DNA from: Loktanella sp. IMCC34160
GTDB taxonomy: Bacteria; Pseudomonadota; Alphaproteobacteria; Rhodobacterales; Rhodobacteraceae
Direction: 5' to 3'
DNA length: 64,000 bases
Assembly: GCF_004145845.1 (NCBI RefSeq)
Contig: NZ_SELP01000003.1
Span: 186,001-250,000, forward strand
In this document: positions 9,093-17,530 of the stretch, in pieces
How the letters are laid out: each line of letters opens with the position of its first letter
Numbering within the stretch: the first letter of the stretch is position 1
Program-made: the position numbers and the translations under genes
Notes under the pieces: generated by a model
Seen by the model: only the letters and a program-made list of their open reading frames with translations
What the model was told of the DNA's origin: nothing
The model's database searches: none

Positions 9093-11102
9093 TCAGGCCC
9101 TCCGGATAAGTGCGTCGGCGGCAATCGCCGCGGTCTGCGTGCAAATGAGCGGGTTCACCTCAACCTCTTCGACCCGGTCGGCATTGGCAAGGACATAGGC
9201 CTGAACCGCCATGACAGCGTCGATGATCTTGAGCACATCGGCGGCGGCAGCGCCCCGGTATCCCCCGAGGATCTTGCGGTATTTGAGCTTTGATAGTGTC
9301 TGTTCAATTGCATCACGACTGGCCGGGATGAGCACCGACGCGCTGTCTTCAAGAAGTTCCGTCAGGACACCACCAGCCCCCAACGTCAGGACGAAACCAT
9401 GGGCGGGATCGCGAACGACGCCCACCAAAAGTTCGGCAACCGTTCCGGTGATCATTTCTTCGATCAGCAGATCTTCGGTTGGCATTCGGCCCGCCGCCTC
9501 GATCAGGTCGTCGGGGCTGGTCAGGCCAAGGACGACCCCGCCCGCGTCGGATTTGTGGGCGAGGCCAACGGCCTTGAGGACGACGGGATAGGACAGTCCC
9601 CCGGCAACATCCGCGATACCCCCGCGTGTCGTCGGGATGGCCTTTGGGCAGGGCAGACCAAACGCGGCCAACTCGGCTTTTGCCTGCGCCTCGGTCACCG
9701 TCTGCGCCTGCCGCTCCGCCCCGGGCAAGAGAAGTTCCGCGGCGTCCGGCATCTGCGCTTGGGCGGCGTCCGCAGCGGCAAGCGCCTCTCTCAGCCCGCT
9801 GAAGGGGATGACCCCGCCGGCGATCAGCGTTTGCGCCACGTCTTCGGGCATCAGTTCCGGCAAGGTGGCGACCATGCCGACCCGTCCGCCGGTCGACGCG
9901 CGTGTCCGGATCGCGGCCTCGACCACGTGGTCCCAGTCAGACGGGTCGCATCGGTCGGAGCGCGGGAAGTCCACGATCAGAAGGGTCAGATCAAGGTTCG
10001 GATCGACCATGGCCGAAAAGGCCCGGGTCATCGCTTCGACATCACGCCAGATATAAGTGTGATAATCCAGAGGGTTGGCAAGGGCGACTCGGGGCCCCAA
10101 CGCATCGAAAAGGTCCGAGGTTTGCCGCGGGTTCAGGGGTGGAAAGACCAAGGACGTGGACAAGGCCATATCGGCGGCAAGGCTTGCCTCGCCCCCCGAA
10201 CAGCTGATCGTCGCGATGCGGTTCCCCGTCAGCGGTCCCCCGACATGCAGCAGCTTCAGCGTTTCCAGCAGGACAGGCAATTCATCGACCCGCGCAAAGC
10301 CAAGCCGATCCAGAAGCGCCTGCGCACCGGCATCCTCGCCGGCCAGCGACGCGGTATGCGAGACGGTCGCCGCCTGCGCCTCGGCCGATCTGCCGACCTT
10401 GAGCACGACAATCGGGACGTTCCGCGCCTGCGCCTTCTGCGCCAGGGCCTGCCACGCGGGAAGATCGCCGAACCCTTCGATATGCAGCCCAATTGCTGTC
10501 ACGCGCGGATCGTCCAGAAGCCCGGCGGCGATTTCTGCCTGTGTCGTCTGGGCCTGATTGCCGCAGGTCACCACATAGGCGATGGGCAACCCCCGGTTCT
10601 GCATGGTCAGGTTGATGGCGATGTTCGATGACTGGGTCAGGATGGCGACACCGCTTTCGACGCGGGTGCAACCATGCTGGTCCGGCCAGAGGAGCGCACC
10701 GTCCACCGCGTTGATCATCCCGTAGCAATTCGGTCCAAGGATCGGCATGTCCCCCGCCGCGGCAAGCAGCGCCGCGTTCCGCTCTGACCCATCCCCGACC
10801 TCGGCAAAGCCGCTGGCAAAGCAGACAGCGCCCCCTGCCCCCATCGCGGAAAGCTGTCCGACCGCGTCGATCGTGGCGTCCCGGTTGATCCCGACAAAGG
10901 CGGCGTCGGGGGCCTGCTGAAGGTCATTCAGGCTTGTATAGACCCTGTTTTTGCCAATTTCACCACCCTTGGGATGAACCGGCCAGACCAGCCCGTCATA
11001 GCCCGCCTTGTCGAGTTGTTCGAGAACGGAGCGGCACCAAGCACCGCCCCCGATCACGGCGACCGATGCCGGCCGCAGCAGCCGCGACAGATCCCGCATC
11101 AT
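9093..11102 (-). CDS. NDP-forming acyl-CoA synthetase (acetate-CoA ligase family, fused alpha-beta)
   Basis: A 669-aa fused enzyme of the ADP-forming acyl-CoA synthetase type. The N-terminal CoA-binding Rossmann domain (PASVAVIGGG) is followed by ILGPNCYGMIN and the phospho-His segment VSHTASLAGEDAG (H249). The C-terminal third is an ATP-grasp domain with KSDAGGVVLGL. These enzymes make acyl-CoA through acyl-phosphate and phosphohistidine. In enteric carnitine metabolism the CoA ligase is the unrelated AMP-forming CaiC, so this would be a non-homologous replacement. The start overlaps the stop of the acyl-CoA dehydrogenase by 4 nt. Confidence 0.82.
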   Translation of the reverse strand: MMRDLSRLLRPASVAVIGGGAWCRSVLEQLDKAGYDGLVWPVHPKGGEIGKNRVYTSLNDLQQAPDAAFVGINRDATIDAVGQLSAMGAGGAVCFASGFAEVGDGSERNAALLAAAGDMPILGPNCYGMINAVDGALLWPDQHGCTRVESGVAILTQSSNIAINLTMQNRGLPIAYVVTCGNQAQTTQAEIAAGLLDDPRVTAIGLHIEGFGDLPAWQALAQKAQARNVPIVVLKVGRSAEAQAATVSHTASLAGEDAGAQALLDRLGFARVDELPVLLETLKLLHVGGPLTGNRIATISCSGGEASLAADMALSTSLVFPPLNPRQTSDLFDALGPRVALANPLDYHTYIWRDVEAMTRAFSAMVDPNLDLTLLIVDFPRSDRCDPSDWDHVVEAAIRTRASTGGRVGMVATLPELMPEDVAQTLIAGGVIPFSGLREALAAADAAQAQMPDAAELLLPGAERQAQTVTEAQAKAELAAFGLPCPKAIPTTRGGIADVAGGLSYPVVLKAVGLAHKSDAGGVVLGLTSPDDLIEAAGRMPTEDLLIEEMITGTVAELLVGVVRDPAHGFVLTLGAGGVLTELLEDSASVLIPASRDAIEQTLSKLKYRKILGGYRGAAAADVLKIIDAVMAVQAYVLANADRVEEVEVNPLICTQTAAIAADALIRRA

Positions 11103-12259
11103 GCCCCCAGCGCACGCAGCATTTCGCGGCTGATGATGTGGCGCTGAATCTCGGACGTTCCATCCCAGATCCGTTCGACACGCGCATCGCGCCAGAACCT
11201 TTCCAGCGGGTAATCATCCATCAGGCCCATGCCGCCATGAACCTGAATCGCGGCGTCCGTGACCCGGCCCAGCATTTCAGAGGCGTAAAGCTTGGCCGAT
11301 GCAATCTCGCGGTTCGCGGGCAGCCCTTTGTCGAGCCGGTCGGCGGCGGCGAGGGTCAGCAGATCGGCCGCGTCGATCTCGGTGATCATATCGGCAAGCT
11401 GAAAGCTGACGCCCTGGAATTTGCCGATCTTCTGGCCGAACTGTTCGCGGGTCGCGGCGTAATCCAGCGCATAATCGAAGACGCGGCGGGCGCGGCCAAC
11501 GCTCATCGTGGCGACGGTGATCCGGGTTGCATAAAGCCAGGTGTTCATCACCTCGAACCCGCCATCGACCTCGCCCAGAACCTGCGCGTCGGGCAGGCGG
11601 CAATCGTCGAATTCAAGGATCATGTTCTTGTAGCCGCGATGGCTGACCGATTTATACCCGTCGCGGATGGTGAACCCGGGCGTCCCGCGATCCACGAGGA
11701 AGGCGGTGATCCGTTTCTTCGGACCTTTCGGGGTCTGGTCTTCGCCGGTGGCGATGAAGACGATGATGAAATCGGCATGATCGGCGCCCGAGATGAAATG
11801 CTTGGTCCCGTTCACGACCCAATCGCCGCCGTCACGGCGGGCGGCACATTTCATGCCGCGCACGTCTGACCCCGCACCGGGTTCCGTCATGGCCAGCGCG
11901 TCCATCCGCTCGCCGCGGACCGCTGGCATCAGGTAGCGTTCGACCTGTTCGCCCTCGCACGCCATCAGGATATTCTGCGGCCGCCCAAAGAAATGGTTGA
12001 GCGCCATCGACCCCCGGCCAAGCTCGCGTTCAACCAGTGCGAATTCAAGATGATTGAGGCCCGCACAGCCGACGGATTCAGGGAAATTGCAGGCATAGAA
12101 CCCAAGTTCGATTGTCTTGCGCTTGATCTCTTGCGCGATCTCCTCGGGGACTTCGCCGGTTCGTTCCACAAGATCTTCGTGTGGATAGATTTCCTTTTCA
12201 ACGAAACTGCGGACGGTCGCCGCGATCATTTCCTGTTCTTCGTTCAGCCCATATTGCAT
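11099..12259 (-). CDS. Acyl-CoA dehydrogenase
   Basis: A 386-aa FAD flavoprotein that forms the 2,3-double bond of an acyl-CoA and passes electrons to ETF. Landmarks are MQYGLNEEQEMIAATVRSF at the N-terminus, the FAD/substrate signature ALAMTEPGAGSDV, DYAATREQFGQKIGKFQ, and IQVHGGMGLMDDYPLERFWRDAR near the C-terminus. The ATG at 12259 is chosen because the conserved domain starts there. It is first in the operon with the CoA ligase and CaiD-like hydratase and would be the equivalent of CaiA, or a gamma-butyrobetainyl-CoA dehydrogenase. The short gap to the divergent regulator suggests shared control. Confidence 0.85.
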   Translation of the reverse strand: MQYGLNEEQEMIAATVRSFVEKEIYPHEDLVERTGEVPEEIAQEIKRKTIELGFYACNFPESVGCAGLNHLEFALVERELGRGSMALNHFFGRPQNILMACEGEQVERYLMPAVRGERMDALAMTEPGAGSDVRGMKCAARRDGGDWVVNGTKHFISGADHADFIIVFIATGEDQTPKGPKKRITAFLVDRGTPGFTIRDGYKSVSHRGYKNMILEFDDCRLPDAQVLGEVDGGFEVMNTWLYATRITVATMSVGRARRVFDYALDYAATREQFGQKIGKFQGVSFQLADMITEIDAADLLTLAAADRLDKGLPANREIASAKLYASEMLGRVTDAAIQVHGGMGLMDDYPLERFWRDARVERIWDGTSEIQRHIISREMLRALGA

Positions 12260-12344
12260 GGCGGTCCCCTGTCTGATTGGCCGGAACTTTAGGGGGGTTG
12301 ATCCGGGTATTCGTGCAAGATTAGTGTTTTTCATGCGAAGTTGG
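12260..12344. promoter_or_regulatory. Divergent promoter region between the CoA cluster and its probable regulator
   Basis: Only 85 nt separate the starts of the acyl-CoA dehydrogenase (-) and the GlxA/AraC regulator (+). Both promoters and any regulator site must lie here or inside the first codons. I see no convincing -35/-10 pair by eye. The assignment is by position. Confidence 0.4.
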
Positions 12345-13286
12345 ATGAATACAAACGCCGCGCCGCAGCGCATAGGGCTTCTGCTCTTTGACGATTTCTC
12401 GATGCATTGCCTCGCCAACACGGTAGAGCCCTTTCGGGCTGCCAATACCCTGTCCGGTCGCGAGCTTTACGTTTGGTCGTTCCTGTCGCTGGATGGGCAA
12501 TCGGTGACGTCGTCAAGCGGGTTGGAGGTCAGGGTCCATGGCGCCCTGACGGATGCTGGTGGCGATGTGCTGTTCATTTTGCCCAGCTATCGGTTTCGCG
12601 ATCACGCGAACAATCACACCGCACGGGCCCTGCGCAGTGCAACACGGCGGTTTCCGACCCTCGCGGGTCTGGATACGGGAAGCTGGCTGATGGCGGCGGC
12701 GGGGTTGCTGGACGGCTATCGCGCAACGATCCATTGGGAGGAGTTGGGCGCATTCTCCGAGACCTTCCCAGAGGTTGAGGCAACCCGTGCGCGTCATGTC
12801 ATCGACAAAGACAGGATCACATGCGGCGGTGCGTTGGCCGCCTTCGATCTTGTCCTCGAACTGATCGAAGACCGGCACGGTGCAGCGCTACGGCTCGAGG
12901 TGGCGACGCTGTTCATGTCACCACAGGCGACCGGGCCGCAGGCCACGCCGACAGCCCGATCGCGCAGCGTCGCGCGCGCGATTGCCCTGATGCAGGAAAA
13001 CCTTGAAGCGCCGCTTCGGTTGCCGGATCTGGCGCGCCGGATCGGGCGGCCGCTGCGCGATCTTGAAAAACGGATGCAGGCAGCGGTCGGCGCGCCACCG
13101 CAAACCGTCTATCGTCGGCTGCGCCTGATCGAAGCCCGCAAGATCATCCTTGAAACCGAACTGGCCATATCAGAGGTCGCCCTGCGCACAGGATATGAAG
13201 ACCCCAGCGCGCTGACCCGGGCCTTTCGACAAGAGTTCGGCGTCACACCGCGCCAGCTGCGCTCGGGCAAAGATGCAGCAATGTAG
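12345..13286 (+). CDS. GlxA-family AraC-type transcriptional regulator
   Basis: A 313-aa regulator with an N-terminal DJ-1/PfpI-like amidotransferase-type sensor domain (starting RIGLLLFDDFSMHCLANTVEPF) and a C-terminal AraC DNA-binding domain with two helix-turn-helix units, ending AISEVALRTGYEDPSALTRAFRQEFGVTP. This architecture is typical of regulators of choline, carnitine and glycine-betaine catabolism such as GbdR, CdhR and ArgR. It is divergent from the acyl-CoA dehydrogenase operon and is the likely regulator. Start choice between 12333 and 12345 is open, as neither has a strong ribosome site. Confidence 0.82.
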   Translation: MNTNAAPQRIGLLLFDDFSMHCLANTVEPFRAANTLSGRELYVWSFLSLDGQSVTSSSGLEVRVHGALTDAGGDVLFILPSYRFRDHANNHTARALRSATRRFPTLAGLDTGSWLMAAAGLLDGYRATIHWEELGAFSETFPEVEATRARHVIDKDRITCGGALAAFDLVLELIEDRHGAALRLEVATLFMSPQATGPQATPTARSRSVARAIALMQENLEAPLRLPDLARRIGRPLRDLEKRMQAAVGAPPQTVYRRLRLIEARKIILETELAISEVALRTGYEDPSALTRAFRQEFGVTPRQLRSGKDAAM

Positions 13287-13454
13287 TGTCTATTCAGGCC
13301 TAATCGCCTATGTTTCACACTTGGCGATCCCGCTTGCGACCGGATTGGTTTCAGTGTCACACTCGGCCCCACAAACGAATGATAATGATCCGAAGCAGCC
13401 CGCAGTATGTTGGGCCATGATTTTGGGCAATTGCAGGCGCGACGAGGTGCACAG

Positions 13455-14936
13455 ATGAACGATCAAAACCCGGTCACGGTTCTTTCGCCGGATTATCCTG
13501 CGTCCGAGGCATTTTCAGATCCGGCTGCCGCCGTCGCCCGGCTGCACGAACTGTACGATCTTTCAACCAGCTTTCTGCGGGAGAACTTTTCGCGCATTCT
13601 GGCGGAAGGCGCACCGGCGGCCCGCTACCGCGCGGTCTATCCTGAGGTCCGGATCGCCACCTCAAGCTTTGCAACGATCGACAGCCGCCTGTCGTTCGGC
13701 CACGTGGCCGAGCCGGGAACCTATGCGGCAACCATCACCCGGCCCGATCTGTTTGCCCAATACCTCGAACAGCAGATCGGCCTTCTGATCAAGAACCACG
13801 GCGTTTCCGTCTGGGTCGGTCCGTCGGCAACACCCATGCCCGTTCATTTCGCGATGTCGGGGGATTCAACCATCACCGTCCCGCAGGAGGGCGCAACGGA
13901 CTTTACCCTGCGCGATGTCTTTGACGTGCCGGACCTGTCCACGACCCATGATGACATCGTCAACGGCTATGGGTTCACCTATGCCGATGGGGCGCGGCCA
14001 CTTGCGCCCTTCACGGCGCAGCGGGTCGACTATTCGCTTGCGCGGCTGTCCCACTATACCGCGACGCGGGCCGAGCATTTCCAGAACCACGTGCTGTTCA
14101 CCAACTACCAGTTCTATGTCGAGGAATTCGAAAGCTATGCCCGGCATATGCTGGCCAGTGAAGGCAGCGGCTATACCGCCTTTGTCGGCCCCGGCAATAT
14201 CGAGATCACCGATGCGGACACGCCGATGCCGGTGCCGGAAAAACTGCCGCAGATGCCCACCTATCACCTGAAACGGAAAGGCGGCGGCGGGATCACTTTG
14301 GTCAATATCGGGGTCGGGCCATCCAACGCAAAAACCGCGACCGACCATATTGCCGTGCTGCGGCCCCATGCCTGGCTGATGGTCGGGCACTGTGCGGGCC
14401 TGCGGAATTCGCAGCGGCTGGGCGATTTCGTGCTGGCCCACGGCTATCTGCGGGAAGACCACGTTTTGGATGACGATCTTCCCGTTTGGGTGCCGATCCC
14501 GGCACTGGCGGAAATCCAGATCGCCCTTGAAACCGCCGTGGCCAAGGTGACCGAGCTGGAGGGATACGAGCTCAAGCGGATCATGCGGACGGGGACGGTG
14601 GCCACCATCGACAACCGCAACTGGGAACTGCGCGACCAGTCCGGCCCGGTTCAGCGCCTGTCCCAATCGCGGGCCATTGCGCTGGATATGGAAAGCGCCA
14701 CGATCGCGGCAAACGGGTTCCGGTTCCGGGTTCCCTATGGGACGCTTCTCTGTGTCTCGGACAAACCGCTTCATGGCGAATTGAAACTGCCCGGCATGGC
14801 CTCGGACTTTTACAAGACGCAGGTCGCCCGGCACCTGATGATTGGCATCCATGCAATGGAGACGCTGCGCGAGATGCCGCTGGAACGAATCCACAGCCGG
14901 AAATTGCGTAGCTTTGAAGAGACCGCCTTCTTGTGA
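13455..14936 (+). CDS. amn: AMP nucleosidase
   Basis: A 493-aa protein, close to E. coli Amn (484 aa). It hydrolyses AMP to adenine and ribose 5-phosphate. The N-terminal regulatory domain (about 1-170) is followed by a nucleoside-phosphorylase-fold catalytic domain with GGGITLVNIGVGPSNAKTATD, WLMVGHCAGLRNSQ and the C-terminal DMESATIAANGFRFRVPYG, whose Glu binds the ribose. The ATG at 13455 follows a GAGG ribosome site. An upstream in-frame ATG at 13407 lacks one. It is monocistronic with a hairpin terminator just downstream. About 170 nt of non-coding DNA precede it, with no motif I trust. Confidence 0.92.
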   Translation: MNDQNPVTVLSPDYPASEAFSDPAAAVARLHELYDLSTSFLRENFSRILAEGAPAARYRAVYPEVRIATSSFATIDSRLSFGHVAEPGTYAATITRPDLFAQYLEQQIGLLIKNHGVSVWVGPSATPMPVHFAMSGDSTITVPQEGATDFTLRDVFDVPDLSTTHDDIVNGYGFTYADGARPLAPFTAQRVDYSLARLSHYTATRAEHFQNHVLFTNYQFYVEEFESYARHMLASEGSGYTAFVGPGNIEITDADTPMPVPEKLPQMPTYHLKRKGGGGITLVNIGVGPSNAKTATDHIAVLRPHAWLMVGHCAGLRNSQRLGDFVLAHGYLREDHVLDDDLPVWVPIPALAEIQIALETAVAKVTELEGYELKRIMRTGTVATIDNRNWELRDQSGPVQRLSQSRAIALDMESATIAANGFRFRVPYGTLLCVSDKPLHGELKLPGMASDFYKTQVARHLMIGIHAMETLREMPLERIHSRKLRSFEETAFL

Positions 14937-14942
14937 CGGTAG

Positions 14943-14971
14943 GAAATCGACCAAAATGGGCGATTTCTTCT
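14943..14971 (+). terminator. Intrinsic terminator after amn
   Basis: A 7-bp perfect stem (GAAATCG and CGATTTC, at 14943-14949 and 14961-14967), extendable by two G-C pairs past one mismatch, is followed by a T-rich tail. It starts 7 nt after the amn stop. Confidence 0.6.
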
Positions 14972-15068
14972 TGCAAATGCACACAATTCGTTGTGGTGAT
15001 GCACAACATACCGTTAAATAACGCCACATGAGGCCCAGAACTCGGGCAGATAAAGGGAGACCACGAAG

Positions 15069-15356
15069 ATGGCAAAACCGATGACCAAAGCGCAACTCGT
15101 TGCCGCTCTCGCCGATGAAACCGGCACCGACAAGAAATCCGCCGGGGCTGCCCTGGACGCGCTGACCGCGATCATTTCCCGCGAAGTGACCGGCGGTGGT
15201 GCCGTGACCCTGCCCGGCGTCGGCAAGATCTATTGCCGCGAGCGCCCCGAGCGCATGGTCCGCAACCCCGCCACCGGCGAGCAGATCAAGAAAGAAGCCG
15301 ACAAGGTCGTGAAGATGACCATCGCCAAGGCGCTGAAGGACAGCGTGAACGGCTAA
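15069..15356 (+). CDS. HU-family DNA-binding protein
   Basis: A 95-aa nucleoid protein of the HU/IHF fold. It begins MAKPMTKAQLVAALADETG, has the dimerisation core LDALTAIISREVTGGGAVTLPGVGKI, and the DNA-contacting arm RERPERMVRNPATGEQIKKEADKVV. A good AAAGGGAGA ribosome site precedes the ATG. The 130-nt leader contains a short hairpin (CACAA-TTCG-TTGTG) near 14987-15000 of unknown role. A strong terminator follows, so it is monocistronic, as expected for an abundant chromosome-binding protein. Confidence 0.92.
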   Translation: MAKPMTKAQLVAALADETGTDKKSAGAALDALTAIISREVTGGGAVTLPGVGKIYCRERPERMVRNPATGEQIKKEADKVVKMTIAKALKDSVNG

Positions 15357-15387
15357 GGCTTTCGGGTTTACACCCGATGGGTTTTTC

Positions 15388-15421
15388 GAAAGGGTCGCCT
15401 CACTGGCGGCCCTTTCTGATT
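15388..15421 (+). terminator. Intrinsic terminator after the HU gene
   Basis: A 12-bp stem with a single G-T pair (15388-15399 with 15405-15416, 5-nt loop TCACT) is followed by TGATTTT. A smaller hairpin CGGGT-TTAC-ACCCG at 15363-15376 followed by GGGTTTTT precedes it, so termination is probably in tandem. Confidence 0.8.
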
Positions 15422-15435
15422 TTACGGAGACACCA

Positions 15436-16332
15436 ATGGACCTGCGCGCAATCGGGATGGGGCTTGCCTTTGCCCTGATGTGGTCTTCGGCCTTCACCTC
15501 GGCACGGGTCATCGTCGAATTCGCCCCGCCGATGACGGCCCTCGCCCTTCGCTTCCTGATTTCCGGGGTGATCGGCGTCGCGCTCGCCTATGCGCTGGGT
15601 CAGTCGGCGCGTCTCAGCCGGGCGCAGTGGAAGGCGACGTTCCTATTCGGGCTGTGCCAGAACGCGCTGTACCTTGGCCTGAATTTCGTCGCCATGCAGT
15701 GGATCGAGGCGTCGCTTGCCGCGATCATCGCCTCGACCATGCCGCTGGTTGTGGCCCTGGCCGGTTGGCTGGTGTTCCGCGAAAAGCTGGCCCCGCTGGC
15801 CATGGCGGGCCTGTTGGCCGGGGTCGTCGGGGTGACACTTATCATGGGGGCAAGGTTCTCGGGCGGGGTCGACCTCTTGGGGGTCGCCCTCTGCGGAATT
15901 GGCGTGCTGTCGCTTGCCATCGCGACGCTGGCCGTGCGCGGCGCGTCATCGGGCGGCAACGTCCTGATGATTGTCGGGCTTCAGATGCTGATCGGCAGCG
16001 CGATCCTCTGGCTACCCGCGCTGACGCTGGAAAGCTTTGATATCACATGGAATTGGCAGCTTATCGTCGCCTTTGCCTATACGACGCTGGTTCCGGGCCT
16101 TTTGGCGACATGGGTCTGGTTCGTTCTGGTCGGGCGGATCGGCGCGGTCCGGGCGGCAACCTTTCACTTCCTCAACCCGTTTTTTGGGGTCGCCATCGCG
16201 GCGGCGCTTCTGGGGGAAAGCCTTGGCCTGATCGATGTGATCGGCGTTGCGATCATCGCGGCGGGCATTCTGGCGGTCCAATTGTCACGGGTGCAGTCCC
16301 GCGCCGCTGCAACGAATCCCACGAAAGCTTGA
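15436..16332 (+). CDS. EamA/DMT-family transporter
   Basis: A 298-aa inner-membrane protein with ten predicted helices in two EamA repeats. The first repeat begins AFALMWSSAFTSARVIVEFAPPMTALALRF, and the second carries YTTLVPGLLATWVWFVLVGRIGAVRAA and ends with the conserved FFGVAIAAALLGESL. Members export amino acids, metabolites or drugs, and the substrate is not predictable here. The C-terminal tail is short and basic. It follows the HU terminator directly and probably has its own promoter within the terminator region. Confidence 0.85.
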   Translation: MDLRAIGMGLAFALMWSSAFTSARVIVEFAPPMTALALRFLISGVIGVALAYALGQSARLSRAQWKATFLFGLCQNALYLGLNFVAMQWIEASLAAIIASTMPLVVALAGWLVFREKLAPLAMAGLLAGVVGVTLIMGARFSGGVDLLGVALCGIGVLSLAIATLAVRGASSGGNVLMIVGLQMLIGSAILWLPALTLESFDITWNWQLIVAFAYTTLVPGLLATWVWFVLVGRIGAVRAATFHFLNPFFGVAIAAALLGESLGLIDVIGVAIIAAGILAVQLSRVQSRAAATNPTKA

Positions 16333-16388
16333 TCCCGCGTCAGGGCTTTGCACGCTGACACGGGCCGGTTCTGCGGCAATGATGCAGC

Positions 16389-17102
16389 ATGGACCTGATC
16401 CTTGGATATCTTGCGGGGCTTCTGACCCTGATCAACCCCTGCGTTCTGCCGGTATTGCCGATTGTTCTGGGAACGGCATTGCAGGCGAGCCGCTGGGGGC
16501 CGCTTGCCCTAGCTGCCGGTATGTCAGCGTCTTTCGTTGTGGTCGGCATGATGGTCGCCGTCTTCGGCCGGGCACTGGGCATTGATGAAGAGACGATTGC
16601 GGCGGCTGGGGCTGTCGCCATGATCCTGTTTGGCATTGTCCTTCTTGTTCCCCGGTTTTCGACCCGATTTGCGCTGGCAACCTCGGGCCTTTCCGCCAAT
16701 GCAGACACTGGTTTTGACCGGATCGACCGTGGATCGGTGAAAGGTCAATTCCTGGGGGGCGCCCTGCTGGGCGCGGTCTGGGTGCCCTGTGTGGGTCCGA
16801 CGCTTGGGGGCGCGATTGCCCTTGCCTCCGCCGGGCAGAACCTTGGCTGGGCCGCCGCGACCATGGCCAGCTTTGCCCTTGGCATTTCCACGGTCATCGT
16901 GCTGCTCGGCTATGGTGCGCAAAAGGCAATCCTTGCCCGCCGCGACAGGCTTCGGTCTTTCGCCACCTCTGCCCGCCCGCTGATGGGCGCTGTCTTCATC
17001 CTCACCGGCCTTGCCATCCTTCTCGGGTGGTTCCGCATGGCCGAAATCTGGCTTCTTGATACCCTACCCTATTGGCTACAGGACCTGTCGGTCCGCTTCT
17101 GA
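16389..17102 (+). CDS. CcdA/DsbD-like thiol-disulfide transmembrane protein
   Basis: A 237-aa inner-membrane protein with six helices in two inverted halves. The redox cysteines are C18 (INPCVLPVLP) and C134 (VPCVGPTLGG), the positions used by CcdA to carry electrons from cytoplasmic thioredoxin to the periplasm. The thioredoxin-like gene starts 14 nt downstream and would be the periplasmic partner. Likely roles are cytochrome c maturation or protection of exported thiol proteins. It is distinct from full-length DsbD, since neither the N- nor the C-terminal DsbD domain is present. Confidence 0.8.
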   Translation: MDLILGYLAGLLTLINPCVLPVLPIVLGTALQASRWGPLALAAGMSASFVVVGMMVAVFGRALGIDEETIAAAGAVAMILFGIVLLVPRFSTRFALATSGLSANADTGFDRIDRGSVKGQFLGGALLGAVWVPCVGPTLGGAIALASAGQNLGWAAATMASFALGISTVIVLLGYGAQKAILARRDRLRSFATSARPLMGAVFILTGLAILLGWFRMAEIWLLDTLPYWLQDLSVRF

Positions 17103-17116
17103 ACAGGAGACATTCC

Positions 17117-17530
17117 ATGAATCGCAGAACCCTGATGATTGCCGCCGCCGCCGCTGCAATCCTTCCTCTTTCGCTCAAGGCAGAGTCCATTCCTTACACG
17201 CCGGGCCTCGTGGATGACCGGCTGGCTGCGGGCGAAACCGTCTTCGTGGATTTCTATGCGCCGTGGTGTTCCACCTGCCGGGCGCAAAGCCGGGTCATCG
17301 ACCGTCTGAAATCGGAAAACCCGGCCTACGAGGAGAACATCACCTTCGTTCAGGTCGATTGGGATACCTACAAGGACGAGGAACTGTCGCGGCGGCTGGA
17401 AATTCCGCGCCGGTCCACGCTTGTCGTGCTGCAAGGGAACATGCAGCTGGGCCGGATTGTCGCCGGAACCGCCGAGGCGGACATCAAGGCGCTGTTGGAC
17501 GCGGCCCTTGCCGCCGCAAGCGGGGCCTAG
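17117..17530 (+). CDS. Exported thioredoxin-family protein
   Basis: A 137-aa protein with a Tat/Sec-like signal ([20 protein letters not shown]) followed by a thioredoxin fold that contains the active site [10 protein letters not shown] (C51, C54). Residues [27 protein letters not shown] match the core with a conserved cis-proline region modified to RRS. The ATG at 17117 has GGAGA in front. It sits just after the CcdA-like gene and is its probable electron acceptor in the periplasm. Its stop shares CTAG with the convergent aroC. Confidence 0.8.
   Translation: MNRRTLMIAAAAAAILPLSLKAESIPYTPGLVDDRLAAGETVFVDFYAPWCSTCRAQSRVIDRLKSENPAYEENITFVQVDWDTYKDEELSRRLEIPRRSTLVVLQGNMQLGRIVAGTAEADIKALLDAALAAASGA

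Noticed and set aside
13287-13454. Regulatory RNA or gene in the gap before amn
   Set aside because: No open frame with a ribosome site, no strong hairpin and no known motif in 168 nt.
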